A stretch of DNA of 64,000 nt from Protea cynaroides (taxonomy: Eukaryota > Streptophyta > Magnoliopsida > Proteales > Proteaceae): positions 29,336,653 to 29,400,652 of the forward strand of contig CM053265.1 in assembly GCA_028583415.1 (NCBI GenBank), given 5' to 3'. Below, piece by piece: positions 10,932 to 22,719 of the stretch (position 1 is its first letter; each line of letters starts with the position of its first letter). The translations under genes and the position numbers were made by a program. The notes beneath the pieces were generated by a model. That model ran no database searches, was not told the DNA's origin, and was given only the letters and a program-made list of their open reading frames with translations.

Positions 10932-11427
10932 GTATCGTACCTATTAATGGCTTACCCGCCAGAGTACTCTTTGACTCTAGAGCTACTCATTCTTTTATAT
11001 TTGTGTCGTTTGGAAAGAAGTTAAATCTACCCCTCAGACCATTAGACTACAAACTGCTTGTATGATCACCTATGGGATTAGAAGTGGAACTAGACAAAGG
11101 TTATGGACCATGTCCAGTTCTTATTGATGAGAAGATTTTGGATGCAGCCTTAATTTAACTTGAGATGGCAGACTTTGACATTATCTTGGGAATGGATTGG
11201 TTAGCTCAGCACTCTGCAAACCTATTATGTGCAGAAAAGAAATTGATTTTTAAAGACAAGGAAGGTGTAGCGTTTAGTTTTGTGGGAACCAAACTTCCCT
11301 GTAAATGAAAACTCATTTTCTCTGCATTGAAGGCTAGAAAATGCCTCAAGAAAGGAGGAATTGGGTATCTAGTATCCGTGGTCGACCTCACCAAGGAAGC
11401 ACCACGAATGGAGGATGGATGTACAAG
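10932..11427 (+). pseudogene. Element A protease domain, 3' truncated
   Basis: Aspartic protease region: the usual FDSGA active site reads FDSRA (Gly to Arg), and the downstream MADFDIILGMDWLAQHS motif is preserved. There are several stops. The frame ends at PRMED, where the sequence passes into LTR E. Reverse transcriptase of A is absent from the window. Confidence 0.8.
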
Positions 11428-11752
11428 TTGTGGAGGATGAATATGGCTCATCAAGCTAGTGTTTCAACTATAGATATGCTTAGTGTTTAACTTTCGTATT
11501 TGGATATTTATAATATGTATTAAATTATGTTTTGGTTACTTTGGAGATAACTAGAATATTAATTATTTATCATGATTAAACCTCAGTTCATTATTAATAA
11601 GACTTCCGCTATGTACTTTATTATCTCTGATTAATGTGGAATGTGTTTTGGTTTAACAAGGTTGGCATAGCCTATACGAGATCCTGCTTGAAACGTTGGT
11701 TTATTGATGGTTCATCATACCATTACGGTTGGTCCAGAATTGGGGTGTGACA
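11428..11752 (+). repeat. 5' LTR of element E, 3' end only
   Basis: It corresponds to the last part of the other LTRs (conserved ACTTCCGCTAT, GAGATCCTG, GGTTCATCATACCATT blocks) and ends GGGGTGTGACA. The exact left limit is uncertain by about 20 bp, because the protease reading frame of A and the mini-frame region of the LTR meet there. Confidence 0.75.
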
Positions 11753-11755
11753 ACT

Positions 11756-11767
11756 TGGTATCAGAGC
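11756..11767 (+). other. Primer-binding site of element E
   Basis: Intact TGGTATCAGAGC, 3 nt after the LTR end. Confidence 0.85.
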
Positions 11768-12239
11768 TCTCAGGCCTTGCCCATTAAACCTGAATATATT
11801 CACGACTGTGTTTATGAACTGAGTTAGGATAGACTTAAAAGCTTCAAAACAAACACACCATAAGGACCTGTGTTGGTTGAGACAGAACTTAAACAAGACA
11901 ATAATGTACATATAAAAGGTGGAACCATAAGTATACACAGACAGAAAAAGAAAATCTAAATGTATCCTGAAAAACAAATAATATAGGCTATGATCTATAA
12001 GTCAGGCAGTTGTCTAAGTATACAAAGGATATAGTACAGTAGCAAGAAGGGAGCATCTATAAAGCAGAAAATTGGAATACAGAGTTGGTACTCCCAAGAT
12101 GTGAAACTCGATGTATGACACAAGAAGAAGAAAAATGGCTAGTAGCGCCTAAATCCCTGTAGAGAAAAAGGGAAAGATCTCGGGCTAAATCCAACAGAGA
12201 TAGGTGAACAATGGCCATACACCAAAAATGAGAGTAACT

Positions 12240-12345
12240 ATAAAATAAGATGAAGCTATACTCCTGGGTGACGTGGAGACTCTATGTGAGATCCGCCACA
12301 CACTGATCCATCGCCCGCTGAGCATTAAGAAGTGGTTGTAAGCCG
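12240..12345 (-). pseudogene. Relic of the antisense ORF tail in element E
   Basis: Read leftward, LNAQRAMDQCVADLT matches the last 14-residue repeat of the other aORFs (DAQR.TDQRVADLT). Only this tail is left; the distance from PBS to gag here is about 660 nt compared with about 2.4 kb in A. Most of the aORF has therefore been deleted. Confidence 0.5.
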
Positions 12346-12429
12346 ACCCCACCACTATCTGGGTCGATAACAAGTAATGAGAACTCATCTGAGTAGATAC
12401 CAAATAATGATAATCAGACTGTAGCAAAT

Positions 12430-12880
12430 CAAAAGAGTGAACAACTAGGCCACTCCAGCCAATCTACCTGGACTACCAAGTGCCTTGGCCACGATTGTAA
12501 TAAACTTGGCCTAACAAAATACAAGAACAACAACAGATGAGACCGACTATGCAAGTTGCTATATGAATCACTACCCAAGTTGCCAATGCTACACCAATAC
12601 CTCCAGGTCAGACCATGTACAGTACCAATTGGTATCAACACTGTACCTCCAGCATATGTTACCCATAACACAGTACCTACTATACAGCAGGTCCTAGTGA
12701 CGCAACCCTCAGTGCAGAAGCTTGGTGCACAACAAGCAGTGTATCAAGGTGGTTACCCTTAACAACCATCGATGTATGGGATAGCTACCCCATGACAAAA
12801 TGATCCGACAAGGATTGAGGAATGTTTTTGAAGATGAAGCCTCAGACGTTTTTAGCAAAGGATCAAATCTATTTAGGTCA
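12430..12880 (+). pseudogene. gag: Element E gag N-terminal remnant
   Basis: The Pro/Gln-rich gag start is recognisable (LPGLPSALATIVINLA, then QPSMYG and MKPQTF, corresponding to NLPAPPxDLATVVMNLA, QPPMYG and MKPREF in sister copies). There are many stops. The capsid domain that should follow is not recognisable. Confidence 0.55.
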
Positions 12881-14090
12881 TATATCTAGACATGTGTATA
12901 TAGGATGCGGTGCATTGACTTACCCTTATGATTATAGAGGATGCACATTGATTCTAATTCTCGTACCTTGACAGAATACCTTCTTGATTCAACCTATCAA
13001 TTGGAGTTATAGATATTATTTCCTTAGAATTAGTACTGATTATACCAATCTAAGCTACTCTCATGATCAACAACATGAATGGAGATAGGAACTGAATGAT
13101 TAGTTAAAGGTTTAATCATTCTAAATATATATCTTTCGATTTTATACCTAATTTATTGGTGTACCAAAACTTTCTTCAGATTTATTCCTATAGTGCCTTG
13201 ACCAATGACATTATATACTCGATAGAACCTGTAACCGTGAGGCCAAGAGCTGTATAACCTCTATTTCCATGTATTTGGACCACCTGCAACCAACAACCCT
13301 GGGTCTAATTCATTTTGTAATTGGTTTGACTACGATAGATTTACTCCTTATCCTTTAAATCGAAGTTCACTAGATAGAACAAGTGTTCGTCATCATACTA
13401 AATTCAAAAGAAGGAAGTGAATTACTTTTGGATAAACATTCTAATTCTTACATTTCTCGACCGTCTTTGATAAAGATACTTAGTTAATAAGGGAATTATT
13501 GAAGGTAAAATGATTGAATTAAGATTAGATTCTATAGCCAAGAAACCTCAGATGAAATAATAGAGAATTTATTTTGAGATTGCTAGATGGATGGATATGA
13601 GTCATGTCTATAAAAGGGTGCATGAGCAAAAAATGAGAACTATCAAGAGTAGCCAATAAAGAAGTAGATAGCGCTCGAATAGAATTAAAGATGGCTATAT
13701 CAGTATGAAGTTTGACAAGGAAGAAGATTTCTTAAGGCACATCTAAGAGTGGATGTAACTATGAAATCAAAAATGGTGGCATTGATAGTATTCAAATTAG
13801 TACAAGTAATACTGAGTTATGCCCAATGTTAAATGAAATGATTAAGTAATGACCAAGAATGTTTGGCAAAATTAATGAAATTATAAGCATATACCCTAAT
13901 GCTTATAGGTAAACTTACGATATAAAGTGAGTAACAATCACAAGATACTTTTCGAGATATATGAAAGAGAGATCAGGGTAGAAGAACAGTGAAAGAATAG
14001 ATATAAGCTAATGAGTTTTTAAAATATGAGATTATTGGCGTTAGTCTTTGAAAAATCATAAGAGATGAAGGAACAAGATAAACTCTTAAG
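12881..14090. other. Unassigned AT-rich stretch where gag capsid/nucleocapsid should be
   Basis: About 1.2 kb between the gag start and the protease remnant of element E. I see no open frame above 60 codons, no gag motifs and no transposon ends. It may be extremely decayed gag sequence or foreign filler DNA. Confidence 0.4.
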
Positions 14091-17000
14091 AACTTTATAC
14101 TAGATTTCACTAGTTCAAGCTCTTTTGGACTAAATGTTGTAGTGGGTAAGTGTTCTGAACATTGTCTGAATCATATGGATGGACAGAATTTGGATGCAAC
14201 CTAAATCGACATGAGATGGTAGATTTTGACGTCATCTTGGGAATAGATTGGTTGTCTCAACACTCTATAAGTGATTATGTGCATAGAAAAGGTTATCATT
14301 TAAGAACAAAGATGACACATAATTTGGTTTTATTAGAAGCATATTGCTTAGGAAGCGAAAACTCATCCTCTCTATGCAAAAGGCGAAGAGATGTCTTGAA
14401 TGAAAAGAGTTGGACATATGGTATTTGTGGTGGACGAAAATAAAGAGGCACCATAGATAGAAGATATTATTGTGATGCATAAATTCCCTGATGTATTTCC
14501 AAGAGACTTACCCAGGTTGCAACCTGACCATGAAACCGAGTTTGTTATCAATTTATTACCTGGGATGGCACCTGTGTCAAAGGCACCCTATTGAGTGGCT
14601 CCTACGGAGTTGAAGGAATTAAAGACTTAACTACAAGAGTTATTAGACTAAGGTTTAATCCAGTCGAGCATACCACCTGGGAAGCACTAGTGTGGCCCAT
14701 GCAGAAGAAAAATTGTAGTGTTTGGCTATGTATAGACTACCGAAAATTGAACAAGCTTACTATAAAGAATTAATGTCCATTGTTATGGATTGATGACTTG
14801 TCGATCAATTGCAAAGTGCAAAGGTATTCTCCAAGCTTGACCTTGGATGGAGTATCATTAATTGAAGATTTAAAGATAGTGACAATCTGAAGATGACTTT
14901 TAGAACCAAGTATGGGCACTATGAGTTCTTGGGTATATCCTTGGGATTAACCAATGCACCAGCATATTTTATGGAGCTTATGAACCGGGTGTTTCATGAT
15001 ATGTTGGACACGTCGGTCATAGTTTCATAGACTATATATTGGTTTATTCCAAAGATGAATAAAGTCCTATAACAGACCTTAGAGCAGCCTTACAACGGCA
15101 AAGAAGGGAGAAGTTTTATGCCAAGTCCAAGAAATATGAGACTTGATTAAACAAAATAATCTTCTTGGAACATGTAGCATCATAAAAAGGGATTAAAGGT
15201 GGACCCCAGTAAGATAGAAGCAATCTTATGGTGAAAAGCGCCTAAGAACATTGCAGAGATTAGAAGTTCTTGGGTTCAACTAGTTATTACAGATGATTCA
15301 TAAAGGACTACTCTAGGATCGTAATACCTCTTACCAAGCTAACCAGAAAGGCAGAGGAGTTTATTTGGACTGACAAGTGTGAAGAATGTTTCCAAACTCT
15401 AAAAAATAAGGTTGATAACAGCTACCATCTTGATTGTTTTGGTACCAAGGGAACCTTTTACCCTATACATTGAAGCTTTTGGATTGCAACTAGGATGCGG
15501 GTTGATGCAAGGTAAATAAGCGATTGCATATGCTTCAAGCAAACTGAAGAAGCATGAGAAAAGTTACCCTACTCATGACTTGAAATTATCGGTGATGAAT
15601 TATGCAATCAAGACTTGGAGACATTATCTATACGGAGAAGAATTTTAGATTAAATGGGAATACAAGAGTTTTATTTATCTCTTCACCAGAAAGAGTTGAA
15701 CATGAGACAGAGAAGATAGTTAGAACACTTCAAGGATTAAGACTGCAATATTCAGTGTCACTCGAGCAAGGCTAATGTAGTAGCTGAGGCCTTAAGCAAA
15801 AAGGGAATTATGAAATCCGAGGAAGGACCCAGTATAAATGCTTCCTTATGTTTCACAACAACAAATTCAGATTGGAAGAAGAGTAACATATAATAGAAAC
15901 TCGTGGTGATCCAATTGAGCGAGAACTTATGGATGAACTTATGGAGCAATAGTTCCTCGCTTACATTTGTAGCGTTAAAGATCGTCTCTGATTTGATAGA
16001 CAAAGTAAAGGTAGTAATTTTATTAGATCTATATCTAAGAGCGGTGTAAGAAGACTTAAAAAAAAAAATCTAACCCTGACTTACTTTCGGATGCAAATAA
16101 GGTCCTGAGATACAAAGGATGATTATGCATACCTGAAGTGAAAATCGCTGATCATAGATACAAGATAATGCTAAAAGCCCACTATATTTTGTATTGGGTA
16201 CATCCTAGAAGTACAAAATATATCAAAACATGAAGAAATTATTTTGGTGGAAGGGAATGGAAGTAGTTGTGGCTAGATGCATGTTTCATTAACTGAATTA
16301 TCAGCAAGTAAAGGCTGAAAGACAAAGACCAACATGGCTTACTACAACCACTATCGGAGCCAGTCTGGAAGTAAAACTACATTACAATGAACTATGTTAA
16401 CGATTTACCACTGACTCCTAGATAGGTTGACGCAGTTTGGGTGATTGTTGATCACCTTATGAAGATAGCTCATTCCATTGCTATACGATCTCAGTATGCT
16501 TTGGATCGGCTAACTAAGATATATGTGGATTGAATTTGCTACCAAGATACTATGTAGATGTCACCTATGAAGCATGGTATGGTAGAAATGTCGAATTCCT
16601 TTGTTTTGAAATGAAGTCGGAGAATTAGGAATTATAAGACCTAAGTCTATTGAAGAAGCCTATCGAGTGGCAGACGAGATGTTAAGACCTCGAGTTTTCC
16701 ATAAGTGACAAAGTGTTTTTGGAGATATCACTTATGCATGGTTTAAATGATTCAACAAGAAGGGAAAGTTGTATCCTACATATGTTTTGGAACTCATAAA
16801 AATTTTAGAGAGACGTAGAAAAGTTGCATATCAACTAGCGTTACCGCTGTCCATGTCTAGTGTGCATGACGTATTTTGCATGTATCTATTGAAGAAGTAC
16901 ATTGGAGATCCATATCAAAGGTATTGACCACTGATCCACTGGATTAGATAAAATATTTAAATATTGAAGTGGTACCAGCCTAGTTCACTGGTTGGAAGGT

Positions 17001-17173
17001 ACAACATCTCCAAAACTGGGATAATTATTATATGAAGGTAACTTGGCGAAGCCAAGATGGGATGAAGATTGCATGGAAAGAAGAAGATGCAATGCAAAAA
17101 CAGTATTCCCACCTATTGACTTCGAAGTAAATTCAAATTTCGAGGATAAAATTTCTTTTAAGGATGGGGGAGT
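14091..17173 (+). pseudogene. pol: Element E pol remnant (PR-RT-RH-IN-CHD)
   Basis: Recognisable landmarks in order: protease tail DVILGIDWLSQHS (14227-14265); reverse transcriptase pieces (LCIDYRKLNKLTIKN at about 14729-14773, then LGLTNAPAYFMELMNRVFHDMLD near 14940-15010); the active-site FIDD block destroyed by a frameshift near 15030; RNase H piece THDLKLS (about 15570); integrase pieces (about 16090-16520); GPY/F-like and chromodomain-like end (about 16790-17120). Dozens of stops and indels. This is the most decayed pol in the window, so the element is likely old. Confidence 0.75.
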
Positions 17174-17245
17174 TGTAAGATCTGTACGTTTAAATTTCGA
17201 GGATGAAATTTCTTTTAAGGGTGGTGGAGTTGTAGGACCCGTATG
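17126..17245 (+). repeat. Tandem duplication of polypurine tract and LTR start
   Basis: A 57-bp period: ATTTCGAGGAT, a purine run and TGTAAGATCTGTACG (first LTR-like start at 17174) are repeated as ATTTCGAGGAT, AAGGGTGGTGGAG and TGTAGGACCCGTATG (the LTR start at 17231). The period is a multiple of three, so the pol frame reads through both copies. Confidence 0.8.
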
Positions 17246-18751
17246 CTACAAACCCGGTCTAACCTTACATTCTCGTGTCATGACCGGTCTTCCCATCATA
17301 ATCGGCTCAAGTGAACCAATTTTATGAAGAAACCACAATATAAGGTAAGCAACGAGTCAAATTTAGTTGGTGTGGTTGACTGTTTAAGATCATGTAGAAG
17401 CAACCAGTCAAAAACTAAAAACCAAAAAATTTTGGTCCTGTGGTAGCAGTTTTGGGGGGTATGGTCGATATGTGTAGTCGACCACACATGAGACCACACA
17501 TGAGACCACACAACTTGTGGTCACATATTTTTTACTTGTGGTCGATGGATTCTGCGACCCGACGTGTAACCACACGATGCTGAACTGACTCCATGTTTAG
17601 GAAACTTTCCAAATTTGAGGGGGTGCTCTTTCCTAATTGAAGTGGGACTCTGTATGGAGGTTTCCCTTTATATAAGGGGCGTTCCTTACTCTCTCTTTCT
17701 CTTTTAGAACCCAAATTGAAACTCTAAACCTAAGAGGAAAAGTGAGAGAGGAAAAAAATGAGAAGAAGGAGATTTGGAGAAGAAGGCTGAGAGAAAGGTT
17801 TTACAAGAGAAGGTTCTAGCTCCCTACAACAAGTGAGGTATGGAATTTATCTCTGTAGATGTAGACTCTATTGATAAGGTTTCTATTGTGGATTGGGGAT
17901 GTCAAATCAATATGATCAATGTGATCCTTTGAGTAAATCTCAAGGATAACCATAAGGGATGGATTAGGAATAATGGTAAATGAAAAGTTGTAAATAATGG
18001 CCATATGTTAACCATAAGATGATCCCAAGTGATGAGCCAAGGAATCGACTCAAGAAGAATTCAGATTAAAGATGAAAACTGACCAAACATCATGTGGTTA
18101 TAGCCTGTGGTCGACCCCAGGGTGACCAGAGGGTTGACCACAGCTATTCGAGAAGTTCCCAGGAAAGGTGTGGTCGCATCGTGTAGTCGCACATAATGTG
18201 ACCACAGGGTCCGACCACACAGTGTGTGGTCTCATATATTGCGACCACAGGTTCGATCACACATCCAACCACATGATGACAGCAAGCATATTTTGAGACT
18301 AAACAAGGTTTTTGACTACTGTAATTTGATAAACTTGAACCCTAACTTAAATACATTAATTGTTTAGGTTCCTAATAGATTCAAAGTGACTTCCAAAGCT
18401 TGGGAGAGGAACAAACATCAATCAAATGTGAGGGAACAAGACCTAAACTAATTGGTTACTAACAAGCTATTTTATTTCATTGTGTCCAATACCATGAATG
18501 ATTCTATGATTGCTTGTTTGTAATGTGCATCTCACATGTCATCCAATGTTATTGTTATATTTTTCTCATCCATATTTATTTCTATCTATTTACAATATGA
18601 TGATGATGATGCTAGGGATAGACATGTGATTGTATGTGTGTGGTTAGTGTTCTTGATGCGAGTGGAGCATTAGGGGGAGGACGTGACATTGTGGTTCATC
18701 CTGATCACCAGACTCTAGCTCTATCTCTACTCAAGTCTTGTTCACCGACAA
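17231..18751 (+). repeat. 3' LTR of element E, cut by element D
   Basis: Starts TGTAGGACCC. First word array 17464-17565 with TGTGGTCG/CGACCACA words; TATA box TTTATATAAGG (about 17668-17678); purine-rich leader (17730-17812); donor GAG|GTATGG (17838); second word array 18095-18280, again TGTGGTCG/CGACCACA; ATG run at about 18598-18612. The sequence stops at GACAA (18747-18751), the left target duplication of D; the remaining LTR part is not in the window. Confidence 0.85.
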
Positions 18752-19112
18752 TGTAAGACCCGTATCGAACTAACCGGTCTTACCACCTTGTACCAGGTCT
18801 ACCTATCATGGTCGAGCCAAGTAGACCAATTGCGTGAAGAAATCACAAAACCAGGTATGAGTCTAACCCAAAAACAGTAAATGTGAGGAGGGTCGCATGC
18901 CTAAATAGGTAGGGTCGACCCCACCTCAACAGAAGTCCAACCCATGACTTTTTAGTCGTAGGGTCGGATGACTAAGAAGGTGTAGGGTCGACGGATCCTG
19001 CGACCCTACGTCCGACCCTACGTTGACATACAGAAACCGGAAGTTAGGAAACTTACCCAATTCAAAAGGAGATCTCTCCTATACTCATTGGGACATATTA
19101 TGGAGGATTTTG

Positions 19113-19270
19113 CTCTATAAATAGGACGTCCCTTAGCCTCTTTCACTCCTTTACAACCCTAATTGAAAGTGAGAGAAAGAGAAAGAGAAGGAAGAGAAGA
19201 AGAGAAGGAAACTTAAAGAAGAAGACTAACGAAGAGGAGGAAGTTCAGAGAAACCTCTGAATTAAGGTAT
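19113..19270 (+). promoter_or_regulatory. LTR promoter, leader and donor of element D
   Basis: CTCTATAAATAGGACGTCCC is a good TATA box, and the same element with the GACGTCCC tail occurs in the LTRs of A, C, F and G. The GA-rich leader follows, ending in AAG|GTATG. Transcription start is expected about 30 nt after the TATA box. Confidence 0.6.
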
Positions 19271-20664
19271 GAACCTAATTCCTTACCTGAAAAGGAGAGT
19301 CAAGAATAGTTATGAAGAACATAGGATTAGGAGAAATCCAAATCATCCATCCATGGACAAGTTCCAAGAGATTCCATGGAGGAAATCATTATAGACTATG
19401 AATAGTGTATAACTTGTAGTTTTTGAGCCATATAACAATCATAGAATGAACCATGAAAGTAAGCCAAAGGATCCAAACATGAAAGGAAAGATTTTAGAAT
19501 GAAAGGTCGACTCATAGTACGTAGGGTCGCACGTAGGGTCGAATGATATCCGACCCTACAAGACCACAGGATCGGCCACATGCCCTCGGGAAGTCCCAGG
19601 GAGGGTGTGGTCGCACGTAGGGTCGAATGGTATCCGACCCCACGTCCGACCCTACACCATAGGGTCGCAGAAACTGCTACCCTAGGTGCTATCCTACTTA
19701 CGACCCTACGACTTCAGTTAGTCTAAATAAATTAGAATTAATTTTAATTAAAATCTATCGACTTGTTAGGTCTTTCTAGTGATTTTAAAAGTGATTCATA
19801 AAGCTTGAACGAGGATCTCCTAGCAATCAAAGGTGAGGGAACAAGACCTAAACTAATTGGCTAATAATAAACTATTTTTGTTTATTAAGTCCAATACCAT
19901 GAATGATTCTATATTTGTATGATTGTAATGTACATATCACATGTCATCCACTATTCCTGTTATTACTGTTCATGCATATTTAATTTCTGCTTATTTTAAT
20001 ATGATGATGATGATGATGCTAGGAATAGGCATGTGAATGTTTGTGTGTGGTTAGTGTACTTGATGCGAGTGGGGCATCAGGGGGACATGACATTGTGGTT
20101 CAGTCTGGTCACCAGACTCTAGCTCTATCTCTACTCAAGTCTTGTCCACTAACATCGTCGTATCGCCATTACCTAGCAGAACAATTACGTCGTAGAGCAT
20201 CAGGGGAGGTGGTCTCGGACCGTCTAGTCTCTGACTCTGACTGGGGGCCTTAGCTCCATCTCGATGGACGTATTGAGGGATGCTGGGGTGAGGCCTTGGA
20301 TACACTGTTTGACATTAGGATTGGTTAGTTGCAAGCCTAGTTTACAAGCCCTCGCCAATAAAGGCTTACGTATTGGTATGGGTAAGGCATCAGGGGAAGT
20401 GTCATGCGGTGTTTGATCTGGGCACTTTAGCTCTATCTCTATTCCATGATGGGTGCATGTGGGGGCGGCAATGGTGTTTGATCCATTGGGTGGTTCCACA
20501 CACTCGTGTATAGAGGTGAGGAGACCACCGAACCTTTCTATAGCACATTGCAAACTTATGAACTAGACCAAAGATATAAATTGAATGCATGCATATGTTT
20601 GTTGCATTGTTTTGTTTGCTCACTAAGCCGTGATGTGTGCTCACCCTTTGGACGTTGAATGTTT

Positions 20665-20802
20665 TTAGTTGATGATGCAGGTACGACTATAGAAGATTAT
20701 ATAAATGCTCCTATGTACGGACATGCTGTGGCGATGGACGTTGAAGTTATGATGGAGTCGCATGATTCGTCATGCGAATGCAACTCATGTTTTTTTTATT
20801 AG
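20665..20802 (+). other. 45-codon Cys-rich mini-frame in LTR D
   Basis: LVDDAG...SHDSSCECNSCFFY then TAG, directly behind a TTTTTAG acceptor-like site. Same length and Cys pattern as in the other LTRs. Confidence 0.45.
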
Positions 20803-21085
20803 ATTTTGTTTAGATTATACAGAAAATGTAATTGATTATTTTATTTACTTATGTCTTAGTCAATGAAAGATAATTGGATATTTTATTTATGTTATCACTC
20901 TTAGAATTCTCAGTTCATTGAATATATATAAGACTTCTGCTATTGTTTCTTTACTCTGATTATGGTTGTGGATATATATGGTTTAAGCAAACGGATACAG
21001 TCAATTTGAGATCCTGGTTGAACCGTTGGTTTATTAGCAGTTCATCACACCATTCTGAATAGTGCGGAATTGGGGTGTGACAACT

Positions 21086-21097
21086 TGGTATCAGAGC
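21086..21097 (+). other. Primer-binding site of element D
   Basis: Intact TGGTATCAGAGC 3 nt after the LTR end. Confidence 0.9.
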
Positions 21098-21301
21098 TCT
21101 CAAGCCCTGTCTATTAAACCAGAATACTTCCACAAAAGTTTGTAAACTGAGTTAGGATGAAAATTTAAAAGCTGTAATAAGAACACACTATAAGCACCTG
21201 TGTTGTTTGAGACAAAATTAAGAAAGAGAATAATGCAAATATAAAAGGAGAAACATGTTTCATATACATCAAATAAAAAGCACGTTTATATATATCCAAA
21301 G

Positions 21302-21335
21302 CAGAGTATAGTCCACAACCCGGACAGTTACCCTG
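21302..21335. other. Conserved hairpin, element D
   Basis: CAGAGTATAGTCC pairs imperfectly with GGACAGTTACCCTG. It is the positional equivalent of the hairpins in A, B, C and G. Confidence 0.5.
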
Positions 21336-21369
21336 TAGTACAAAGAAAAACAAAAAAAGAAAATATACA

Positions 21370-22719
21370 TCATGGAGCTGGAAGTGTTGAAGGAAGAGGT
21401 GCCTCGTGGTCTCTATCGTAGTCCTTAGCATACACTCTAGTCAACTAGGCTACCTGAGTCCGGGTCGTCTAAAAACTAGGTGTCAACTCGACCATCCACT
21501 GATCAGATGCACGCTAAGCATCTAGAAGCTCACCCTTTCCCATCAGTCGCGCGCTGAGTATCTAGAAGCTCTCCTACTCTCCTATCTGTCGTGCGCTGAC
21601 CATCTAGAAGCTCTCCCACTCTCAAGTCCATCGCGCGCTGAGCCTCTCTGATCTCACGCAGTAATCCCATCATATCATCAGATGGCGGGTGTGAAGGACC
21701 GGTAGTGTGTGAAGGAGCCCGAAATGGACAAGCTCCAGTAGAATGTAGAGGTAATAGAGGAGGTATGGAGTCTACATCCATGTACATACGATTCTCATCC
21801 TCAGCCTCACCCCCATGGACCCCTACCACGGCATCTGCTACTGCCACCGCGGCATCTGCTACCTCTACTCAAGTACGAGGACATACTAGAGTGTTCCTCT
21901 CATCATTATTGACCTGAGCGTCCCGCAAACCCATCTTATAGATGGCCTCCCAGTCAAGATCCGATGATAAGGTCTTCTCCTGAATCCTCTCATCTACTAA
22001 ATCAACATGTAGGCAGGTTAGTAGTGTAGTGATCAAACGACCGTAGGGCAGGTTGCCTAACTGACCAGGCAAAGTAGCACGGATCATCGTCCGGATGTTA
22101 ATATAAGAAGGCAGATAGGCAGCCTGGTGCAAACACAGTAGAGGACGTACTGAGTCAACTGTGAGATCTTATCATAGTGTCCACTCTGGGGTATCAGGTT
22201 GTGCTGGATGATCTTGCAGTACACCCGAGGCTCTGGACGTAGGTTGATCGTTTTCATCTCCCAACGATCTTCTCTAATAAGCTGACTATCAATCTTAGCA
22301 CGCATCTCCAAAGATAGGAACTGGGGCTCCTTGGGAGCACAGTACACCAAAGGGCCGTCATTTGATATGCCCAAAATATCAGCCAACTGCTGGCAGTCAA
22401 ATGAAACCTCTACCCCTTTGACATAGCTAGTAATCCTGAGCTACCTACCCCTCTCGGTGTCATTGCGATCCCCCACTCCCTGGAGATTGCAATAGAACTG
22501 TCTCACCAAATCAGGACGGGTACAAGCCTCATAGGTGATCACAGGAAGCCAGCCCATGCCACCAAAAGCACCCTCCACGTTGAACAATACTAGACTAGCC
22601 AAGTTCACACAGTGACCCCCTTCTACTTTCTTACGCTCATAGCGAGCATACCGAGTCTCGGCCTCGTTGGAGCAGAAATGAACTGGGTCATGAGCCCTAA
22701 GCACCTTTGTACGAGCCAT
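21370..22719 (-). pseudogene. Element D antisense accessory ORF (aORF)
   Basis: Start ATG at 22719 (MARTKVLRAHDP). The conserved domain is well kept (LFNVEGAFGGMGWLP, RQFYCNLQ, ADILGIS, LPYGRLITTLLTCLHVD). Lesions: a stop at 22441-22443 (after ERGR), a frameshift near 22130, and stops and a frameshift in the tail around 21425-21530. This copy has four 14-residue repeats (DLRVGELLDGQRTTDRRVGE and following, about 21490-21650), twice as many as A, C or G. The linker contains the acidic MYMDVDSIPP motif shared by all copies. End TGA at 21370-21372. Function as discussed for the family; unknown. Confidence 0.6.

Larger units (their letters stand above)
4760..11427 (+). mobile_element. Element A: Tekay-like LTR retrotransposon, 3' half lost
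   Basis: It contains a full 5' LTR, PBS, antisense ORF, gag and protease, and then stops. From about 11428 the sequence becomes the 3' end of another LTR (element E) instead of reverse transcriptase. It is inserted into the antisense ORF of element H (left flank GTTAT, 4755-4759; the partner duplication is not in the window). The protease-to-LTR junction implies a deletion or illegitimate recombination between two related elements. Confidence 0.8.
11428..18751 (+). mobile_element. Element E: decayed Tekay-like element with truncated 5' LTR
   Basis: It consists of the last about 325 bp of a 5' LTR, PBS, leader with a relic of the antisense ORF, a gag remnant, a 1.2 kb unrecognised stretch, heavily mutated pol and a 3' LTR. 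The 3' LTR is cut at 18751 by element D. It is the most decayed copy in the window. Its left breakpoint coincides with the right breakpoint of A. Confidence 0.7.
18752..21082 (+). repeat. 5' LTR of element D
   Basis: TGTAAGACCC ... GGTGTGACA. First word array 18895-19030 (TAGGGTCG/CGACCCTA); TATA box CTCTATAAATAG (19113-19124); purine-rich leader (19160-19255); donor AAG|GTATGAACC (19267); second word array 19505-19710 (TAGGGTCG/CGACCCTA again); ATG run about 20001-20018; GCTCACTAAGC (20628-20638); mini-frame 20665-20802. Confidence 0.92.

Noticed and set aside
12881..14090. Organelle-DNA insertion in element E
   Set aside because: The AT-rich stretch looked foreign, but I recognise no plastid or mitochondrial gene in it and cannot support the idea.
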